This document shows, piece by piece, positions 1 through 8,428 of a DNA stretch of 64,000 nt. Numbering within the stretch: the stretch's first letter is position 1; every line of letters begins with the position of its first letter. Both the position numbers and the translations under genes were made by a program. The stretch lies in contig NZ_CP053661.1 in assembly GCF_013177315.1 (NCBI RefSeq), positions 2,790,001 through 2,854,000 of the forward strand. The letters are read 5' to 3'. This stretch comes from Thermoleptolyngbya sichuanensis A183. Lineage in GTDB: Bacteria > Cyanobacteriota > Cyanobacteriia > Elainellales > Elainellaceae. The notes under the pieces are model-generated. The model was not told where the DNA came from, did not search any database, and was given only the letters and a program-made list of their open reading frames with translations.

Positions 1-71
1 ACTAACAATCCCAACCCAATATCTCCTATGCGCTCTCTTTCCTGATGCTCCCTCATATCCCAGGACTCTCC

Positions 72-614
72 ATGACCACCGAAACTCTTGTTCGCGCCTT
101 TGGCCAAGTTGGCCCAAACCCTGTCGGCTTTGATCTCGATATCACGACTGCTATCTGTGAAGGGCTGAACCTTGCCTATGCCAGCTTCCAGGCTCTTTAC
201 CTGCAATACCAAAAGCATCACTTCGTAGTAGAAGGGGCAGAGTTCTACTCCATCCACGAGTTCTTTCAGGAGAGCTACAACGCGACTCAGAGCCATGCCC
301 ACGACCTAGCAGAGCGGCTCAACGGTCTGGGCGGCATTCCGGCGGGCAACTTCGCCACCCTCTCAGACCTCTGCTGCTTTGCCCCCGAACCGGATGGAGC
401 CTACACCTGCCGCGCCATGCTCGAACACGACCTTGCAGCCGAACAGACCATTATCGACCTGCTGCGCCGCCTCTCTGTCCAGGCTGAAAGTTTGGGCGAT
501 CGCGCTACCCGCTATCTCTACGACGAAATCCTGCTCAAAACCGAAGACCGCGCCTTTCATATCAACCACTTCCTCGCCCACGACAGTTTGACCCCGGCAT
601 TTATGACGGCGTGA
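72..614 (+). CDS. Dps/ferritin-like protein of the nif cluster
   Basis: A 180-residue helical protein of the Dps/ferritin-like class. Such proteins bind and oxidise iron and protect against peroxide. An N-terminal His-rich helix (QKHHFVVEG, about residue 49) is followed by a helix with the spacing of Dps ferroxidase ligands ([21 protein letters not shown]). ATG 72 fits the family better than the in-frame ATG 45. The gene lies 71 bp before nifV. A Dps-type gene inside a nif cluster fits protection of oxygen-labile, iron-rich nitrogenase; that role is inferred. Confidence 0.75.
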   Translation: MTTETLVRAFGQVGPNPVGFDLDITTAICEGLNLAYASFQALYLQYQKHHFVVEGAEFYSIHEFFQESYNATQSHAHDLAERLNGLGGIPAGNFATLSDLCCFAPEPDGAYTCRAMLEHDLAAEQTIIDLLRRLSVQAESLGDRATRYLYDEILLKTEDRAFHINHFLAHDSLTPAFMTA

Positions 615-685
615 TAGAGCGGTCTTATGTCTCTAATTCCCCACTCCCGACCTCCCCCATTCCCTTACCAACCCGCCCCCCCACC

Positions 686-1807
686 ATGATCTACATCAAC
701 GACACCACCCTCCGCGACGGCGAACAGGCCGCAGGCGTTGCCTTTGGCATAGAAGAGAAAGTTGCGATCGCCAAATTCCTTGATGCGATTGGAGTCCACG
801 AGCTAGAGGTGGGCATTCCTGCTATGGGACGGGACGAGGCCCGGGCGATCCGGGCGATCGCCGACCTCGGCCTCAACGCCCACCTGCTGGGCTGGAACCG
901 CGCCGTGCTGTCCGACATTCAGGCATCAATCCACTGCGGTCTGAAGCGGATTCATATCTCAATCCCAGTCTCAGAGATTCAGATTCAGGTAAAGTTTCAG
1001 GGTCGCTGGCGGGCCATGCTGGAGCAGTTGCGCGATGCTCTTGCCTTTGCCCGCGACCACGGGCTGACGGTGAGCGTCGGCGGCGAAGACAGTTCCCGCG
1101 CCGACGAGAGCTTTCTAATCGACGCTGCCCAGTATGCTCAGGAGTGGGGCGCATTTCGATTCCGATTCTGCGACACCGTCGGCATCCTTGACCCATTCAC
1201 CACCCACGAACGGGTAAAAGCCCTGGTGGAAGCCCTAGACATTCCGGTAGAAATGCACACCCACAACGACCTGGGTCTGGCCACCGCCAACGCCCTGGCG
1301 GGGGTACGGGCTGGCGCGACCTCTGTGAACACTACCGTCAACGGGCTAGGGGAACGGGCCGGAAACGCTGCCCTCGAAGAGGTGGTGATGGCCCTGAAAC
1401 ACCTCTATAATCTTAAAACTGGCATCCAAACCCAATCCTTCCTGGAACTCTCCCGCTTTGTGGCCAAAACCGTCCACTGCGACGTTCCCCCTTGGAAGGC
1501 CATTGTCGGCGACAATACCTTTGCCCACGAGTCCGGCATCCACGCCCACGGCGTGCTGCAAAACTCCCGCACCTACGAACCCTTCGACCCCCGCGAAGTC
1601 GGCCGCCAGCGGCGGTTAGTCGTGGGTAAGCACTCTGGCCGCCGCCTAATCGAGCAGGTTCTCGCCACCCAAGGTATTCACCTCGACGGCGATCGCACTC
1701 AGTCCATCTTGAATGACGTTCGAGATCGCGCCGTCTCCCTAAAACGGAGCCTCACTGTCGATGAACTGCTCAGCATCGCCGCAGACCGAGCGTGCATGAT
1801 GGCATGA
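686..1807 (+). CDS. nifV: Homocitrate synthase NifV
   Basis: A 373-residue homocitrate synthase, which condenses acetyl-CoA with 2-oxoglutarate to make the homocitrate ligand of the nitrogenase FeMo cofactor. The N-terminus holds the DTTLRDGEQ signature of the isopropylmalate/homocitrate synthase TIM barrel. The metal-binding HTHNDLG motif is near residue 192 and GERAGNAALEEV near residue 220. Reading starts at ATG 686; the open frame runs further upstream to 611, but those residues are proline-rich spacer. It sits between the Dps-like gene and nifT with no nifZ between V and T. Confidence 0.93.
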   Translation: MIYINDTTLRDGEQAAGVAFGIEEKVAIAKFLDAIGVHELEVGIPAMGRDEARAIRAIADLGLNAHLLGWNRAVLSDIQASIHCGLKRIHISIPVSEIQIQVKFQGRWRAMLEQLRDALAFARDHGLTVSVGGEDSSRADESFLIDAAQYAQEWGAFRFRFCDTVGILDPFTTHERVKALVEALDIPVEMHTHNDLGLATANALAGVRAGATSVNTTVNGLGERAGNAALEEVVMALKHLYNLKTGIQTQSFLELSRFVAKTVHCDVPPWKAIVGDNTFAHESGIHAHGVLQNSRTYEPFDPREVGRQRRLVVGKHSGRRLIEQVLATQGIHLDGDRTQSILNDVRDRAVSLKRSLTVDELLSIAADRACMMA

Positions 1808-1879
1808 CAAGGGAGCTTGGATATCTTACTTCATCTCATCTTACCCGCTCTTTATCCACTCCTATCTTCCTACCCACTC

Positions 1880-2083
1880 ATGAAAGTCATGCTCCGCACC
1901 AACGCCGCAGGCAAGCTCCTGGTCTACGTAGCCAAAAAAGACCTTGAGGAAGAAGTAATCTCCCAAACCCAGCAAGAGGATACTCAAATCTTTACCCTTT
2001 CCAATGGCTGGGAATTGGCGATCGCCGGACTCAGCGACCCCATCCAAACCCCCCAAACCGTCGAAGCCCGCAAACTGAACTAA
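1880..2083 (+). CDS. nifT: NifT/FixU family protein
   Basis: A 67-residue protein beginning MKVMLRTNAAGKLLVYVAKKDLEE, matching the small NifT/FixU family found in nif operons. Its biochemical role is not established; links to nitrogenase maturation have been proposed for the family. The open frame reaches back to 1817, but those extra residues are hydrophobic spacer and ATG 1880 gives the family length. It follows nifV by 72 bp and precedes the 2Fe-2S gene, so it is probably co-transcribed. Confidence 0.85.
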   Translation: MKVMLRTNAAGKLLVYVAKKDLEEEVISQTQQEDTQIFTLSNGWELAIAGLSDPIQTPQTVEARKLN

Positions 2084-2148
2084 GGAAACTTCTAATCCCC
2101 GGTCTGCTTAGACCGATTTACCTCACCACCTCGTACCTCATAGGCCCT

Positions 2149-2802
2149 ATGTCCCCTTTCTCCGGTCTTTCCTGGCTCTTCAACCTCGACGGCACCTTCC
2201 TCGGTTTCGTAGGCGCAGACTCTACCACTGCCAAGGCCATTTACCTTGACGTAGAGGGCGAAGTGCTAACCATCAAACTGCCAAAGGAAGGACGAGCCAT
2301 TCTGCGATCGCACCTGAAACCCGGCGACTACCTGCGCTGCCTTGGCCGCACCAAGTTCGATGGCAGCACCATCAAGCTCAAAGCCTACCACATCCTTACC
2401 TTCCCGCCTCTTCCCAACAACACTGATCGTCATTTCTCTCCACCCCTGTCAGAGGCAGATCCTCTGTGCAAACGCACAGCCGTGCGCCACCCCTCCTTAT
2501 CTTCCCAGCCCACTCCCTCATCCCCTCCATCCCTCAAAATCCAGGTCTGCCGCAAATCCGGCTGCCAAAAGCGGGGCGGTCGCGAGTTGGTCGAAGCGTT
2601 ACAGCAGGCAATTCGCGATCGCGACCTCCAATCCCAGGTCGAAATTCAGCACACTGGCTGCCAGAAGCGCTGTTCTGAAGCCCCTACTTTCACCATCATG
2701 CCTGGCAGGTACCGATATAGCCGGGTAAAGCTGTCGCACCTGCCTGAGATGCTCGATCGCCACTTTGCCCCCACAAAACCTACCCGACCCGACCCAATGT
2801 AA
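2149..2802 (+). CDS. (2Fe-2S) thioredoxin-like ferredoxin protein in nif cluster
   Basis: A 217-residue two-part protein. Residues 1-85 form a small beta-rich domain with an OB-like look (HLKPGDYLRCLGRTKFDG). A Ser/Pro-rich linker follows, then a thioredoxin-fold [2Fe-2S] domain from about residue 130, with cysteines at IQVCRKSGCQKRGG and HTGCQKRCSEAP, the four-Cys pattern of this ferredoxin family. The position between nifT and cnfR suggests electron transfer or redox sensing for nitrogen fixation (inference). No specific gene name can be given. Confidence 0.75.
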   Translation: MSPFSGLSWLFNLDGTFLGFVGADSTTAKAIYLDVEGEVLTIKLPKEGRAILRSHLKPGDYLRCLGRTKFDGSTIKLKAYHILTFPPLPNNTDRHFSPPLSEADPLCKRTAVRHPSLSSQPTPSSPPSLKIQVCRKSGCQKRGGRELVEALQQAIRDRDLQSQVEIQHTGCQKRCSEAPTFTIMPGRYRYSRVKLSHLPEMLDRHFAPTKPTRPDPM

Positions 2803-3049
2803 TTTAATACTAAGGCTTTGTTGTGTTTTTCAATGAATTAATAAGTGAGATGAAATGGGGTCATCAATCCATAAATTTGGGGCTGAATTCTTGTTGTTGA
2901 AGTCACCGAATTTCGCGCTCAAACGTCCATTCTGAACCTCTTTTTAGCAATAAAAAAGAGATCCTTAAACCGTATCGGTCAGCATAAAAACTAATCACTG
3001 AGGTTGTTATCCCTGGGAGAGTCAACTGGTCAAGGGAAAGAACTGAGCC

Positions 3050-4648
3050 ATGGCTTATACCGTGAAAGATGGCTGCATTGCCTGCGATCGCTGTCGGCCC
3101 CAGTGTCCTACCGGAGCCATCAAGACCCAAGCCGATAACGGCTACTGGATTGACCCTACCCTGTGCGATCGCTGCGTCGATCTGGACACGCCTCGCTGTG
3201 TGGAAGCCTGCACTATCGGCTCCCTAGCTCCCCTCCAGCCCAAAAAAGGCCGCAACAAAAGTACCCTGCTGCCCGCTGCTATTCCCAGCCTTTTCCTTAA
3301 CGGCAAAACCACCCCCTTTGCCTCCTGCATGGTGGTGTGGGAGGCTTGCAATCTGCTAGCCCAGCGCCAGTCCTTGCCCTGGCAGGCCGACGACGACGGC
3401 TGCCTAACCTACCGTCGCACCATTCACCGGGGACAGGGGGAACTCCGGTTTCGCCTGGCTACAGACCCAGAAGCCCTCCAGGCCAGACCTATAGACTACA
3501 CCCTGGGAATCGCATCCCTGACCCAGTTTGACCTGCGGGCCGCCTGTCTGCACCTGATCTTTGCCGCCCAGGCCACCACCTGCGATCGCCCCTGGGCAGA
3601 GTCTTTTGTACTCAACGACCAGCACATCGAGCAGTACCTGGGTCTACACCGTCGCAAAGACCTGACCAAGCTGGAACGGCTAACGCTGATTAAAACGCTG
3701 GTCTACCAAACTTGTCGGGTGCTAGTGTCCCTCGACTGGCCGCGCCAAGGTAAGGTGCAGGGCTTTAGCCTCGATGAACACCCCGTCTGGCAACTCCTCC
3801 ACACCCAGTATTACTTCGAGACCGATGCTGAGGGCTGCCGCCACCTGATTGGTCTGAGTTTCACAGTGCGGGCCGGGGCCTGGGCGCAGCGCTTTCTCAA
3901 CCGACAGGACTACCGCCGCCAGACAGCCTTTTACCAGTACGGCACTCTGCCCCAGTCCTTGCTCACCGAGGTGATGGGCAATTGGCAACAGCACGAAGGG
4001 GCCATGCGCCTGCTGCTGTGGCTGGTCTTTAAGCTGCGCCTGGGTAGCGACCACCGCATCACCATACGCACCCTGCTGCGGATTGCCTACGGCGAAGATC
4101 GCCTTACTGAGGCGTTGACTGTGCGCGGTGCCCATAAGCGCCTGATCAAAACCTTTGAAAACGACCTAGAGGCTCTCTACCACTACGGCCTCAGGCCCCA
4201 GTTCGACCCCGACACTTACCCGCCTGTTATCCAGCCCCTATGGGCTAGGGTGGCCGACATTCCCGACGATGCCGAGGCCGCCCTCAACTTTTGGACTGAT
4301 GATGCCCACAGCGACCTCAGCCTTACCAATCGCGCCCCCCGCGACAAGGGGCAGCGACTCCTGAACGCCCGCCTGTTGGGGTTTGAGCTTTCAGAGGACT
4401 GGCGACAGAGCGTCGGCAAAGCCCGTCCCAAACGACGGCGATCGCCCAAATCCACCCCCCCGCAGCAGGCCGCTCCCCTTTCCGGCGCAGCCATCAAATC
4501 CGCCCGCCAGCGCCAAAACCTGAGCCAGCGGGCCCTAGCCGAACGCTTGGGCAAAAGCCAAAGCTGGATTCGCGACGTGGAGAATGGCCGATTTAGCCTC
4601 GGAGCAAGCGATCGCACTCGAATGCAAGAGGCTCTGGGCCTTGTTTAA
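3050..4648 (+). CDS. cnfR: CnfR/PatB-type transcriptional activator of nif genes
   Basis: A 532-residue regulator. The N-terminus is a bacterial ferredoxin-like domain with two 4Fe-4S motifs (CIACDRCRPQCP, residues 9-20, and CDRC...CVEAC, about 39-56). A long cyanobacterium-specific middle region follows. The last 55 residues are an XRE-type helix-turn-helix (LSQRALAERLGKSQSWIRDVENGRFSLG). This order and length match PatB of Anabaena and CnfR of Leptolyngbya boryana, which activates nif genes under micro-oxic conditions through its oxygen-sensitive clusters. The preceding 247 bp is non-coding, so it probably has its own promoter. Confidence 0.92.
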   Translation: MAYTVKDGCIACDRCRPQCPTGAIKTQADNGYWIDPTLCDRCVDLDTPRCVEACTIGSLAPLQPKKGRNKSTLLPAAIPSLFLNGKTTPFASCMVVWEACNLLAQRQSLPWQADDDGCLTYRRTIHRGQGELRFRLATDPEALQARPIDYTLGIASLTQFDLRAACLHLIFAAQATTCDRPWAESFVLNDQHIEQYLGLHRRKDLTKLERLTLIKTLVYQTCRVLVSLDWPRQGKVQGFSLDEHPVWQLLHTQYYFETDAEGCRHLIGLSFTVRAGAWAQRFLNRQDYRRQTAFYQYGTLPQSLLTEVMGNWQQHEGAMRLLLWLVFKLRLGSDHRITIRTLLRIAYGEDRLTEALTVRGAHKRLIKTFENDLEALYHYGLRPQFDPDTYPPVIQPLWARVADIPDDAEAALNFWTDDAHSDLSLTNRAPRDKGQRLLNARLLGFELSEDWRQSVGKARPKRRRSPKSTPPQQAAPLSGAAIKSARQRQNLSQRALAERLGKSQSWIRDVENGRFSLGASDRTRMQEALGLV

Positions 4649-4746
4649 GAAGGCTTGATGGCAGGGATTATTCAGGGATTATTCGACGATATCCCAGTCC
4701 CTCCGGGGGGCATCGCTTCATTCGGCAAGGCCAGGATTCCATTGAT

Positions 4747-4788
4747 TGCGGGTGGAGCGATCGCACAACAATGCACGCCCCACCCGCA
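4747..4788. terminator. Hairpin between convergent cnfR and PPC-gene tail
   Basis: A 9-bp perfect stem (TGCGGGTGG / CCACCCGCA) encloses a loop containing a HIP1 site. It lies between the 3' end of cnfR and the severed 3' tail of the minus-strand PPC gene. No strong U tract follows on either strand, so terminator function is only suggested by position. Confidence 0.35.
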
Positions 4789-4848
4789 GTCATCGAAACG
4801 CCATCTTAGCGGCTGGGAACCACGGTAAGCCGATAGCTACCCTGGGCA

Positions 4849-6365
4849 CTTTAGTTTGGACTAATGGTGAAGAGGAAGGCAGTCAATGAGAAGCACCGAC
4901 TGCCGTAAGGTCAATGAAGTACAACCAACATTGACCCCATGATTTTCAACGAACTTCAGCAATTTCGCCAAACGTTGTATGCCAGCTTGGGAAACGCCAG
5001 AGATGCCCTGTTTGATCTGATGGATGCCGTGTTAGTGAGTGCGTGCATCGTGTCGTTTGTGAGGCTATCGCAGAGTCCTGTCTTTCGTCGCCAGTGGTCG
5101 AGCACCTATGAAGCGTTGCGCGATAGCCGCCTACCCCGATCAAAGGTGCTGAAGCTGTTGGTGCAGCAGATACCGACTCAGCAGCAACCGTTGTTGGCAG
5201 GTGATGCGAGTCGGTGGAACCGTCCTGCTGCCAGGCGTTTGAAAGACCGCACCTTATCGGGCAGAACAGGACATGCCCCGATAGCCGGACAAAACTACAG
5301 TACCTTAGCCTGGATTGCTGAAGACAGGGGCAGTTGGGCATTACCATTGCGGCATGAGCGCATCACCAGCTTTGAAACACCCGCCAGTAAAGCGGCATTC
5401 CAACTCAAACAAGTGACTCGGCAGTTAGCGGTGCGTCCGTTGGCGATCTACGACCGAGGGTACGGCAATGCCAGTTTTGTCAACCAAACGGCAGGGATTG
5501 AGGCAGACTTGCTGCTGCGGGTTACATCCAATCGATGTGTCTATGGCGCGCCCCCAGCGTATCGAGGGCGAGGCGCACCTGCCAAGCATGGACATAAGAT
5601 GAAACTCAATGACCCTGACACTTGGAGTGTCCCGGTCGAAACCGTTGAAGTCGATGATCCCAACTGGGGACGAGTGCGGGTCAGTCGTTGGAGTGCATAC
5701 CATTTCCGCAAATCCCCCAAACGGGCAATGGAAGTGTTGCGCGTGGAGGTGCTGGAGACACAGAGCAGCACGCGACGCTTGGCTCCTTTGTGGTTAGTTT
5801 GGCTGGGTGAGCAGATGCCTCCGTTAGAAACCCTGTGGTTGCACTACCTCCGTCGCTTTGCCATTGAACACTGGTATCGCTTTGCCAAGCAGAGGCTATA
5901 TTGGACACATCCCCAGTTCAGTTCTGTATCGGCAACCGAACAGTGGAGCAGCCTGATGCCGTTGCTCAGTTGGCAGTTGTGGTTAGCGCGAAAGGACTGT
6001 ACTGACCACCCCTTGCCCTGGCAGGCACCGCAAGAAACGTTGACTCCGGGTCGGGTCGCACAAGCGTTTGCAGGCATTTTGGCAGCGATTGGCACCCCTG
6101 CTCCTGCGCCTAAACCTCGTGGTAAATCGCCAGGACGAGGCAAGGGGCACAAGCCAACTCCTCGTCCCTGCTATCCGATGGTCAAAAAACGAGCCTCGAA
6201 ACGCAAGACATCCGAACAATCCCTGAACAGTCCGGTTGCAACAGCAGCTTAACTGCGAGCAGGATTGTATCCAATTCCTTAAGTTCAACTGTTATGAACG
6301 GTTGAGCAGATTCTTTATGGCATCCTGTTGAGCATTATTGTGATGCCAGTTAGTCCAAACTAAAG
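4849..6365 (+). mobile_element. IS element copy 1 (DDE transposase, 1517 bp)
   Basis: Bounded by inverted ends CTTTAGTTTGGACTAA / TTAGTCCAAACTAAAG and flanked by a perfect 6-bp target duplication TGGGCA (4843-4848 and 6366-6371). It contains one transposase gene. A second copy of the same length lies inverted at 33354-34870. The only difference noticed is G5259, which corresponds to A in copy 2 and is synonymous. The intact target duplication and near-identity mean recent transposition. It landed in the 3' end of the PPC-domain gene. Confidence 0.95.
4939..6252 (+). CDS. IS transposase (IS4/IS701-like DDE family), copy 1
   Basis: A 437-residue transposase with an RNase H-fold DDE core. Candidate catalytic residues are Asp in LLAGDASRW (about residue 93), Asp in AIYDRGYGN (about 172) and Glu in FAIEHWYRFAKQRL (about 315), the last resembling the IS4-type Y-R-E-K region. 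The C-terminus is basic. The protein fills most of the 1517-bp element and looks functional. Exact IS family assignment needs a database comparison; IS4-like or IS701-like is a judgement from motifs. Confidence 0.88.
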   Translation: MIFNELQQFRQTLYASLGNARDALFDLMDAVLVSACIVSFVRLSQSPVFRRQWSSTYEALRDSRLPRSKVLKLLVQQIPTQQQPLLAGDASRWNRPAARRLKDRTLSGRTGHAPIAGQNYSTLAWIAEDRGSWALPLRHERITSFETPASKAAFQLKQVTRQLAVRPLAIYDRGYGNASFVNQTAGIEADLLLRVTSNRCVYGAPPAYRGRGAPAKHGHKMKLNDPDTWSVPVETVEVDDPNWGRVRVSRWSAYHFRKSPKRAMEVLRVEVLETQSSTRRLAPLWLVWLGEQMPPLETLWLHYLRRFAIEHWYRFAKQRLYWTHPQFSSVSATEQWSSLMPLLSWQLWLARKDCTDHPLPWQAPQETLTPGRVAQAFAGILAAIGTPAPAPKPRGKSPGRGKGHKPTPRPCYPMVKKRASKRKTSEQSLNSPVATAA

Positions 6366-6802
6366 TGGGCATCTTCCTGCATCGAACTCACCATCACCAC
6401 GTAGGAGCCAGTGTAGGGCAGGCGGAGTTGCAGGCTGGAATCATTTTGGAGGCCCTGGTTTGCGTCAATAATTTGCCGGGTATTGGTATCTACTAGGGCC
6501 ACCACCGTTCTAAATTCGCTGCTGGTTAGGGCGATCGCCACGGTCTGCCCCGCTTGTCCGCTAAATCGGTGGAAAACAGCGCGATTGCGTCTGCCGCTTG
6601 AGAGGGTGATTTCATGCTCAGCCCCCAGGGTTCCCTGCACCGCGAGGAGCGGCTGGGAGGCGATCGCCCTGGCCGTGCCCAGCCCCACTTGCAGTATCTC
6701 GAACTTCTCAAAGGAGTTGAACTGGGGCCGTAGGCTGAGCGGAGCCGCGATTGCAATCAACAGCGTAGCCAGAGAGAGTCCAATCGTGTTAAAGCGTTTC
6801 AT
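6350..6802 (-). pseudogene. PPC-domain secreted protein, 3' end cut by IS copy 1
   Basis: Encodes a signal peptide (MKRFNTIGLSLATLLIAIAAPLS) and a bacterial pre-peptidase C-terminal (PPC) type beta domain (RAVFHRFSGQAGQTVAIALTS...YTGSYVVMVSSM). ATG 6802 has GAGG nine bases upstream and is preferred to TTG 6817. The last six residues now come from the IS end. Removing the IS and one TGGGCA copy restores the frame across to 4806-4848, giving a 157-residue protein ending AQGSYRLTVVPSR with stop TAA at 4806-4808. The IS therefore removed the final conserved beta strand. Confidence 0.85.
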
Positions 6803-7115
6803 TGCAAAAGTCCTCAATCTTCTTTAAAGTCACCAGGTTGCTTAGCCGTGGGCAAGCTTCACTGCCCGCTGAGGGCACCTATTTTCGGCAAACTGGACGT
6901 ATGCAGTTGGGGGGTTAAGCGGTTGGGGATGGAACCTGCATAGGTCGGGCCGTGAGCACACTAGGTGGGCTGCGAGTGGCAGATTTTCCCCAAATCGCGC
7001 ACACTTTTGGTGCAACTCTGATTAGATCGTTAGATCGCTGAAATGGGCGTTCTCAGCCATGCTTGGGCTAGCGCCTGTCATCTGCGGTCGTTTACCTTCA
7101 GCCCTGATTCTCCTG
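6803..7115. other. Divergent intergenic region
   Basis: About 310 bp between the minus-strand PPC gene and the plus-strand HTH gene. It presumably holds both promoters. No RNA gene, clear repeat or unambiguous promoter hexamer pair was seen. Confidence 0.4.
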
Positions 7116-7266
7116 ATGAACGTGTCACAGCGATATTGGACTCAAGTGCGAATCGACTCAGGCGGCGATCGCCGGGTCACTGAGATTGCCCCTGTCAAAG
7201 CCTTTTTTAAGGGGCAGTTTTCGAGTCTGGAGCCAGACGTTTCTAATGCGTTTCTCCAGCGTCACC

Positions 7267-8428
7267 AGGAGCATCCCACTTTCGATGAAACAGTCAACTG
7301 GCGAGCTGTCCATTGAGGTAGGCACAGCGCAGACTCAACATGGCATTAACGGAGGCCGTATTCCAGCGAGCACCCGAAATTTGGAGGCGTCGCCCAATCT
7401 GTTTGACAGCCGATTCTACGGCTCCTGATCCAATAGAACAGAGTTGCTCAGCCTGGTAGAACCCATAATTCACGATGCGAGAGCGATGGGTGCTCAGATA
7501 GGCTTCAAAATTGCGGGCTTGCTTGCGCCGACAGTCGGCAAAGAGGGCCCTGGCGGCTTCCACTTGACCTTGCCATAACAGCATTTCCGCCGCTGCTAAG
7601 CGCTTGAGCGACCCACCGACTTTGTAGAGGTTTTCTTTGAGATGGTACCAATCGAGGATTTCCCAACGGGTCTCAACGGTGGTGAGTTGAGCAAACAGAT
7701 TCCACACCCCAGCGTGACCATCGCCCAGACAGACCAGTGGGGAGAGCAAGCGTTGAGCGCTGAGATAATCAATCAAGCTGTCATTGTCTTGGAAGAAGGC
7801 GTTGTAATAAATCCCCTCCACCCGCACCGCTTTGTAGTCTCGCCACGGGCTATCGGACTCTAGCAGGTCACGCAGACGGACTTTGCCGCCATCAATGCTG
7901 ACCTCACTGACGCCTTGTTTAGCCTCGGCAGACTCGAACGACTGACGCCCCACCAGACGTTGTTGGGTCGAGTGCCCGACCCGCATCCCGGTCAGGGCTA
8001 CGATGTCATCCTCTGCATCTTGAAACGATTCGTTGGCACTTAAGCGTAGGTTGGCTTTCTCTAGGCCACCACTGAGACGGCTGTAAGCCTTTACGCCTAA
8101 CCGTTCTGCCTGACTTTGACGAATCTCAAGGACCCCTACTAAACTCTTCAATCGGCGAACCCGGCCTCGGGCGGGGTAGGCTTTCTGGTTGACAAAAAAA
8201 GGGCAACTCGAGGGCTCACCTCCTCTAGCATTTGCCGTCGTACAGTCTGCTCGATGCCTTCTAGACTATCGAGCCCCTCTCGGTTGCTATTGCGATACAA
8301 AATCTCGGCGATCTCTGCTGTACAAGTTTCCAATCGCTTTTGGTCTTCAGGTGTCATGGTGAGTCATCCCTGGGGCTACCCTCCCATTCTCACCCTTCGC
8401 ACTGTTTTCGCGAAAGTGGGATGCTCCC
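7267..8428 (-). mobile_element. ISKra4-family insertion sequence
   Basis: A 1162-bp element with about 18-bp terminal inverted repeats (GGAGCATCCCACTTTCG at the left, its complement at the right; the outermost base mismatches). An exact 8-bp target duplication GCGTCACC flanks it at 7259-7266 and 8429-8436. The transposase reads on the minus strand in two overlapping frames. It lies inside the HTH/sigma-like gene. Confidence 0.9.
7294..8357 (-). CDS. ISKra4-family transposase, two frames joined at a T7 run
   Basis: The N-terminal frame starts at 8357 (MTPEDQKRLETCTAEIAEILYRN) and ends at a TGA near 8148. The catalytic part continues in the next frame to 7294 with SIDGGKVRLRDLL, CLGDGHAGVWN, LDWYHLKENLYKVGGSLKRL and CSIGSGAVESAVKQIGRRLQISG, all typical of ISKra4 transposases. 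Continuous homology-like reading needs a -1 shift at the seven-T run (8194-8200 on the plus strand), after which the frame reads FVNQKAYPARGRVRRLKSLVG. This may be programmed frameshifting or a disabling indel. Confidence 0.82.
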
